Below, piece after piece: positions 59,864 to 64,000 of a stretch of 64,000 nt of DNA. Source of the stretch: Streptomyces sp. Ru71 (lineage in GTDB: Bacteria; Actinomycetota; Actinomycetes; Streptomycetales; Streptomycetaceae); assembly GCF_002920535.1 (NCBI RefSeq), contig NZ_PQSS01000019.1, positions 1 through 64,000 of the forward strand, in the 5' to 3' direction. A program made the position numbers and the translations under genes. Position 1 is the first letter of the stretch. Every line of letters begins with the position of its first letter. The notes below the pieces were generated by a model. It made no database searches and was not told the DNA's origin. It worked only from the letters and a program-made list of their open reading frames with translations.

Positions 59864-61390
59864 GTGGACGAGAGCGGCCGGAGCGCGCAGCCGCGGTCGG
59901 GCGACGACGAGGCGGCCGAGCAACACGCAGGTCCGCCCACCCCGCCCGCCGCCCCCGCACACCCCGAGCCGCCCGAGAGCCACGGGGCGTCCGAGGAACC
60001 CCGGGAAGAGGGGACGGCCCACACACCGGCCCCGAAGCCCACGGCACCGGACCCCGCCGCCCCGTCGGACCGCCCGAGCGAGCAGCCCGCCCCCGGCGAG
60101 CAAGCCCCCGCCGGCTCCGGCGAGACCCAGGGCACCCCCCACCAGCCCCCCACCCCGGACCTGCACCCCGACCGCAGCCACGCCCACTCCGCCCCCGAAC
60201 GGCACACCCCCGCCGGCAAACGCCCCCCGCGGCCCCCGGAGCCGCGCAGCGGCCTGCTCATGGGACGCCCCTTCGGCGTGCCCGTCTACGTGGCGCCCAG
60301 CTGGTTCCTCGTCGCCGCCCTGATCACCTGGGTCTTCGGCGGCCAGCTCGACCGCGTGCTCCCCGAACTCGGAGCCGCCCGCTACCTCGTCTCCCTCTTC
60401 TTCGCGGTCGCCTTCTACGCCTCCGTGCTCGTCCACGAACTCGCCCACACCGTCGCCGCCCTCCGCTTCAAGCTCCCGGTGCGCCGCATCCAGCTCCAGT
60501 TCTTCGGCGGCGTCAGCGAGATCGAGAAGGAGGCCGAGACCCCCGGCCGGGAGTTCTGGCTGGCCTTCGTCGGCCCCCTGCTCTCCCTCGTCCTGGCCGG
60601 CGTCTTCTACCTCGCCATGCAGCCCGTCGAGCCCGGCACCGTCCCCGGCGTGCTGCTCGCCGGGCTGATGGTCTCCAACCTCATCGTGGCGATCTTCAAC
60701 CTGCTGCCCGGCCTCCCCCTGGACGGCGGCCGCATGCTCCGCGCCGTCGTCTGGAAGATCACCGGCAGGCCCATGAGCGGCACCGTCGCCGCCGCCTGGG
60801 TCGGCCGCGCCCTCGCCGTCTCCGTCCTGATCGGCCTGCCGCTGCTCACCCAGTCCGGCGCGCTCGGCTCCACCGCCGAGGACAACGTCGGCATGGACAC
60901 CGTCACCGACGCCCTGCTCGCCGCCATCCTCGCCGCGATCATCTGGACCGGAGCCGGCAACAGCCTGCGCGTCGCCCGGCTGCGCGAGCACCTGCCCGAA
61001 CTGCGCGCCCGCAACCTCACCCGGCGCGCGGTCCCCGTGCACACCGACACCCCGCTCTCCGAAGCCCTGCGCCGCGCCAACGACGCCGGCGCCCGCGCCC
61101 TCGTCGTCGTCGACACCGACGGCGAACCCGTCTCCCTGGTCCGCGAGGCCGCCATCGTCGGCGTCCCCGAACACCGCCGCCCCTGGGTCGCGGTCAGCGG
61201 CCTCGCCCAGGAGATCACCGACGGTATGCGGGTCTCCGCCGAACTCGCCGGCGAGGACCTCCTGGAGGTCCTGCGCGCCACCCCCGCCACCGAGTACCTG
61301 GTGGTCGAGGAGACCGGCGAGATCTACGGCGTCCTCTCCGCCGCCGACGTCGAGCGCGCCTTCGTCAAGGCCATGGCCCGCCCCTCCTAG
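59864..61390 (+). CDS. site-2 protease family intramembrane metalloprotease (M50) with CBS domains
   Basis: A 508-residue membrane protein. Residues 1-127 are a Pro/Glu-rich disordered cytoplasmic tail. Membrane helices follow, with the zinc motif HELAH (His191, Glu192, His195) and the third ligand Asp287 in LPGLPLDGGRMLR. The C-terminus (about 375-505) holds paired CBS domains (ALVVVDTDGEPVSLV, YLVVEETGEIYGVLS), which usually sense adenine nucleotides. Such S2P enzymes cleave anti-sigma factors or other membrane substrates. GTG start at 59864 with GAGGGGACACC upstream. Divergent from the RecB-like gene. Confidence 0.9.
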   Translation: MDESGRSAQPRSGDDEAAEQHAGPPTPPAAPAHPEPPESHGASEEPREEGTAHTPAPKPTAPDPAAPSDRPSEQPAPGEQAPAGSGETQGTPHQPPTPDLHPDRSHAHSAPERHTPAGKRPPRPPEPRSGLLMGRPFGVPVYVAPSWFLVAALITWVFGGQLDRVLPELGAARYLVSLFFAVAFYASVLVHELAHTVAALRFKLPVRRIQLQFFGGVSEIEKEAETPGREFWLAFVGPLLSLVLAGVFYLAMQPVEPGTVPGVLLAGLMVSNLIVAIFNLLPGLPLDGGRMLRAVVWKITGRPMSGTVAAAWVGRALAVSVLIGLPLLTQSGALGSTAEDNVGMDTVTDALLAAILAAIIWTGAGNSLRVARLREHLPELRARNLTRRAVPVHTDTPLSEALRRANDAGARALVVVDTDGEPVSLVREAAIVGVPEHRRPWVAVSGLAQEITDGMRVSAELAGEDLLEVLRATPATEYLVVEETGEIYGVLSAADVERAFVKAMARPS

Positions 61391-61450
61391 GCCCTCCCAG
61401 GCCCCGGCCCGGTGGTCAACGCCCCCGGCAAACCCCGGTACGCTGGTCAC

Positions 61451-62353
61451 ATGTCCGAACCGACCGGTGCCGCCCGCCGCCGCGGGCCCTTCAAGGTCGG
61501 GGACCAGGTACAGCTGACCGACCCCAAGGGTCGCCACTACACGTTCACGCTCGAAGCCGGGAAGAACTTCCACACCCACAAGGGGTCCTTCCCGCACGAC
61601 GAACTGATCGGCGCTCCCGAGGGCAGCGTTGTCCGCACCACCGGCAACGTCGCCTACCTCGCGCTGCGCCCCCTGCTCCCCGACTACGTCCTGTCCATGC
61701 CCCGCGGGGCAGCCGTCGTCTACCCCAAGGACGCGGGGCAGATCCTCGCCTTCGCCGACATCTTCCCCGGCGCCCGCGTCGTGGAGGCCGGCGTCGGCTC
61801 CGGCTCGCTCAGCAGCTTCCTGCTGCGGGCCATCGGCGACCAGGGCATGCTGCACAGCTACGAGCGGCGCGAGGACTTCGCCGAGATCGCCAAGCAGAAC
61901 GTGGAGCGCTACTTCGGCGGCCCGCACCCGGCCTGGCAGCTCACCGTCGGCGACCTCCAGGACAACCTGTCCGACACCGACGTCGACCGCGTCATCCTCG
62001 ACATGCTCGCCCCCTGGGAGTGCCTGGAGGCCGTCTCCAAGGCGCTGGTGCCCGGCGGCATCGTCTGCTGCTACGTCGCCACCACCACCCAGCTCGCCCG
62101 GACCGTGGAGTCCATCCGGGAGATCGGCTGCTTCAACGAGCCGACCGCCTGGGAGACCATGATCCGCAACTGGCACATCGAGGGCCTCGCCGTCCGCCCG
62201 GACCACCGGATGATCGGCCACACCGGCTTCCTGCTCACCGCCCGCCGCCTCGCCGACGGCGTCGAGCCGCCCATGCGCCGCCGCCGCCCCGCCAAGGGCG
62301 CCTACGGCGAGGACTACAGCGGCCCCAACGCCGACGGAGGCCTCGGCCGCTGA
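61451..62353 (+). CDS. trmI: tRNA (adenine-N1-)-methyltransferase TrmI
   Basis: A 300-residue SAM-dependent enzyme forming m1A58 in tRNA. The N-terminal TrmI domain has GPFKVGDQVQLTDPKGR and THKGSFPHDELIG. The Rossmann fold has VVEAGVGSGSLSSFLLRAIG for SAM, and DRVILDMLAPWECLEAV, whose Asp and Pro-Trp replacement fit the m1A58 catalytic site. The -10-like TACGCT at 61439-61444 ends 6 bases before the ATG: a leaderless message. In actinobacteria trmI commonly lies upstream of arc, as here. Confidence 0.92.
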   Translation: MSEPTGAARRRGPFKVGDQVQLTDPKGRHYTFTLEAGKNFHTHKGSFPHDELIGAPEGSVVRTTGNVAYLALRPLLPDYVLSMPRGAAVVYPKDAGQILAFADIFPGARVVEAGVGSGSLSSFLLRAIGDQGMLHSYERREDFAEIAKQNVERYFGGPHPAWQLTVGDLQDNLSDTDVDRVILDMLAPWECLEAVSKALVPGGIVCCYVATTTQLARTVESIREIGCFNEPTAWETMIRNWHIEGLAVRPDHRMIGHTGFLLTARRLADGVEPPMRRRRPAKGAYGEDYSGPNADGGLGR

Positions 62354-62378
62354 GCCGGGCCGACAACGGCTTCAACGC

Positions 62379-62437
62379 GACGACGCCGCCGCCCAGTTCC
62401 CGCACCCCGCGTGGAACTCGGCGGCGGCGCCGTCGTC
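62379..62437 (+). terminator. long GC-rich terminator after trmI
   Basis: CGACGCCGCCGCC plus AGTTCC on the left pairs with GGAACT plus GGCGGCGGCG and CGTCGT on the right, giving a stem of about 20 bp with one mismatch and an 11-base loop. Confidence 0.8.
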
Positions 62438-62578
62438 TTGAGCCGCCCACCCGGCACCCGCCACCGCCCGGCCCGCAAGCCGGAGAACAAGCCGCACCCC
62501 CGCCGTTCCCCCGCACTGTGACGTGTGGCACCATGCTGGCCACCCCCACCGGCACAGCCCTCACAGGAGACGCTCCTA

Positions 62579-63145
62579 GTGCAGCAACCCGCCGTCCCGG
62601 AACTGGCCCACACGCACACCCGCCCCATCCACTGGCTGGCGACCGCCACCGCCCTCGCCGGCGTCGTGGCGCTCTCCTCGCTCCTGCAACCCCGCACGGC
62701 CACGGCTGCCCCGACCCCCGGCGCGGAAACCACCACCGTCGCCGCCCCCGCCACCGCCGGCGTCGACTTCCCCCTGGACTGCGGACCCGTCAAGGCCGTC
62801 GTCGCCAAGCAGGCCACCGGAGACCTCGACGGCGACCACCGGCCCGAGACCGTCGCCGTCGTCCACTGCGACGCCCCCATGGGCACCCCGCCCGACGGCG
62901 TCTACGTCCTCACGCGCGCCTCCGGCACCGGCCTGCCCCGCATCGTCGCGACCCTGGCCGACCCCAAGGACCGCACCAACGTCACCGACATCGCCGTACG
63001 CGACCGAGCCGTGCACGGCACTCTGCTCGGCTACTCCTCCGACGACGTGCCCGCCTGCTGCCCCGACATCCGGCAGAGCGTGAAGTGGCAGTGGAAGGAC
63101 GGCGCGTTCGTACGGTCCACCCCCGCCCAGGCCCGCAGCGTGTGA
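62579..63145 (+). CDS. exported or membrane-anchored hypothetical protein
   Basis: A 188-residue protein with one N-terminal hydrophobic segment (about 17-35, WLATATALAGVVALSSLL) and an Ala/Thr-rich stretch, so it is secreted or anchored by an uncleaved signal. The outer domain (about 60-188) has LDCGPVKAVV, GDLDGDHRPETVAVVHCD and a CC pair in VPACCPD; four cysteines could form two disulfides. GDLDGDHRPE resembles an integrin-alpha-like calcium-binding loop. GTG at 62579 is chosen for AGGAG nine bases upstream. Function unknown. Confidence 0.72.
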   Translation: MQQPAVPELAHTHTRPIHWLATATALAGVVALSSLLQPRTATAAPTPGAETTTVAAPATAGVDFPLDCGPVKAVVAKQATGDLDGDHRPETVAVVHCDAPMGTPPDGVYVLTRASGTGLPRIVATLADPKDRTNVTDIAVRDRAVHGTLLGYSSDDVPACCPDIRQSVKWQWKDGAFVRSTPAQARSV

Positions 63146-63261
63146 CCCACGCCACGACGGTGTGAGAAATCAGACAATCGACAGGGCGGTCACCGGGCGC
63201 ATGCCCCGTGACCGCCCTCGAATCCGTCTTGAAGACGACTTAACGCCCGGCGCCCGAACCG

Positions 63262-63561
63262 TCACTCAGCGTCCGGGCCGTACACCTCCACCCGGTCCGA
63301 GACCCGGCGGACATGGATGCACTCGCCCGGACACTCACGCGCGGAATCCACCACGTCCGTCAGCAGCGGCAACGGCACCGGCGCCGCCGCACCCGGCGCC
63401 TGCAGCAGCTCGTCGCCGGCACCCCTGACATACGCCAGACCGTCGATGTCCAGCTCGAACACCTCCGGCGCGTACTGGACACAGATGCCGTCGCCGGTGC
63501 ACAGGTCCTGATCGATCCAGACCTCCAGCGCCTCGCCGCCGGACGCGGCCTCCTGCTGCAC
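63262..63561 (-). CDS. ferredoxin
   Basis: About 99 residues. Cluster ligands are in DLCTGDGICVQYAPEVFEL (Cys, a non-Cys Asp/Gly position, Cys) and ECPGECIHV, the pattern of actinobacterial [3Fe-4S] or [3Fe-4S]/[4Fe-4S]-like ferredoxins that serve P450s and other oxidoreductases. Two GTG starts are possible (63567 and 63561); the ribosome site AGGAG lies at better spacing to the second. It diverges from arc, and the two promoters carry an inverted 14-bp repeat. Confidence 0.88.
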   Translation of the reverse strand: MQQEAASGGEALEVWIDQDLCTGDGICVQYAPEVFELDIDGLAYVRGAGDELLQAPGAAAPVPLPLLTDVVDSARECPGECIHVRRVSDRVEVYGPDAE

Positions 63562-63633
63562 GGTCACCTCTCCTGCCGTTTACGGTCGAGCCGCACGGGA
63601 ACGATGCAGGCTCTGACGGGTGTTGAACACTTC

Positions 63634-63773
63634 GACCCTACCTGGGCCCGCTTTCCAATCATGTTCGGTGGGTATTCCCCTGGCGTGAGGGAGAGCGCAA
63701 GGGTGAAGATCGGACACACCCCGACCGTCTTTGTGATCTAGGGGTTTCAATCGACACCCGCCCAGGTAGGGTC
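63634..63773. promoter_or_regulatory. divergent ferredoxin/arc promoters with a 14-bp inverted repeat
   Basis: GCCCAGGTAGGGTC occurs on the plus strand at 63760-63773 and, exactly, on the minus strand at 63647-63634. Each copy includes TAGGGT, a good -10 hexamer, facing arc and the ferredoxin gene respectively. TTTCAA at 63745-63750 is a possible -35 for arc. Confidence 0.6.
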
Positions 63774-63810
63774 TGGAAGCGTCCAGCTCCCCTTGGAGGA
63801 GGTGAGGACC

Positions 63811-64000
63811 GTGGCAGCCCACGACGACGACATTGACCGCGGCATCCGCCCGGGACGCGGGTCCGACGACCCATCCGGGCAGATTGCCTACCTTGAGCAG
63901 GAGATCGCCGTCCTGCGACGCAAGCTCGCCGACTCTCCGCGACACACGAGGATTCTCGAAGAGCGGATCGTCGAGCTGCAGACCAACCTGGCCGGCGTCT
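63811..64000 (+). CDS. arc: proteasomal ATPase ARC/Mpa, 5' end only
   Basis: The first 63 codons are present; the gene continues beyond the right edge. GTG start at 63811, with AGGAGG eight bases upstream. The translated part begins with a polar segment, then the coiled-coil QIAYLEQEIAVLRRKLAD and EERIVELQTNLAGV, as in the N-terminal coiled coils of ARC/Mpa that recognise pupylated proteins. The PAC2-family gene of the window and the upstream trmI fit this context. Confidence 0.88.
   Translation, partial: MAAHDDDIDRGIRPGRGSDDPSGQIAYLEQEIAVLRRKLADSPRHTRILEERIVELQTNLAGV

Noticed and set aside
59864..60250. Separate proline-rich protein upstream of the M50 protease
   Set aside because: The Pro/Glu-rich segment is in frame with the protease without any internal stop or better start, so it is read as its cytoplasmic extension.

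Overview
The window is chromosomal DNA of a Streptomyces or very close relative. It is about 70% G+C with strong G/C third-position bias and many GTG starts. It also carries chaplin genes, the gyl glycerol cluster, mycothiol ligase mshC and the start of the actinobacterial proteasomal ATPase gene. Gene order around the chaplins, gyl, mshC and arc matches what I recall of the S. coelicolor core chromosome. I see no prophage, insertion sequence, integrase or CRISPR array.

Layout. 1-500: 60-bp tandem repeats, possibly inside a gene cut by the left edge. 0.5-9.6 kb: an Rnl5-type RNA ligase, a DUF849 enzyme, a secreted penicillin-acylase family hydrolase, an alpha/beta hydrolase and a Tat-exported NamZ-type muramidase. 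9.7-17.2 kb: acyl-CoA metabolism, with SDR, acyl-CoA ligase and TetR on the plus strand and an APH-type kinase plus acyl-CoA dehydrogenase on the minus strand. A near-identical palindrome precedes both units, so they look like one regulon. Its enzymes match four of the five catalytic parts of the Pseudomonas levulinate/4-hydroxyacyl-CoA route. 17.2-24 kb: DUF202 pair, NUDIX, DMT and APC transporters, a TPR gene with an apparent frameshift, and a molybdopterin oxidoreductase with cytochrome b. 24.1-26.9 kb: gluconate permease, gluconokinase and a divergent GntR regulator.

27-31.5 kb: tRNA-Leu(GAG), an M20 peptidase, a short chaplin (chpH-like) and a two-domain wall-anchored chaplin (chpC-like). 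31.6-38.1 kb: a RecD2-like helicase that has lost its ATPase motifs, aldo/keto reductase, F420-type oxidoreductase, ferritin-like protein and CorA. 38.2-43.5 kb: the conserved block around mshC (phosphatase-like, DUF3090, SCO1664-family kinase-like, MshC, PAC2) and a lone SUKH protein. 43.6-48.8 kb: glycerol catabolism (glpF-glpK-glpD) with its IclR regulator and two matching palindromic operators. 49.1-57.9 kb: metH, a HAD phosphatase, two tandem family-5 solute-binding lipoproteins without transporter genes, and an orphan response regulator. 58-64 kb: a RecB-type nuclease with an expanded heptapeptide-repeat N-terminus, a site-2 protease, TrmI, an exported protein, ferredoxin and the beginning of arc.

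The strongest candidates for something new are the acyl-CoA kinase/dehydrogenase regulon, the ATPase-dead RecD2 paralogue, the repeat-expanded RecB nuclease and the kinase/phosphatase-like module beside mshC. Several genes appear to be transcribed without leaders, with a -10 hexamer 6-8 bases before the start codon. All names come from reading motifs and gene order; no database search was possible.
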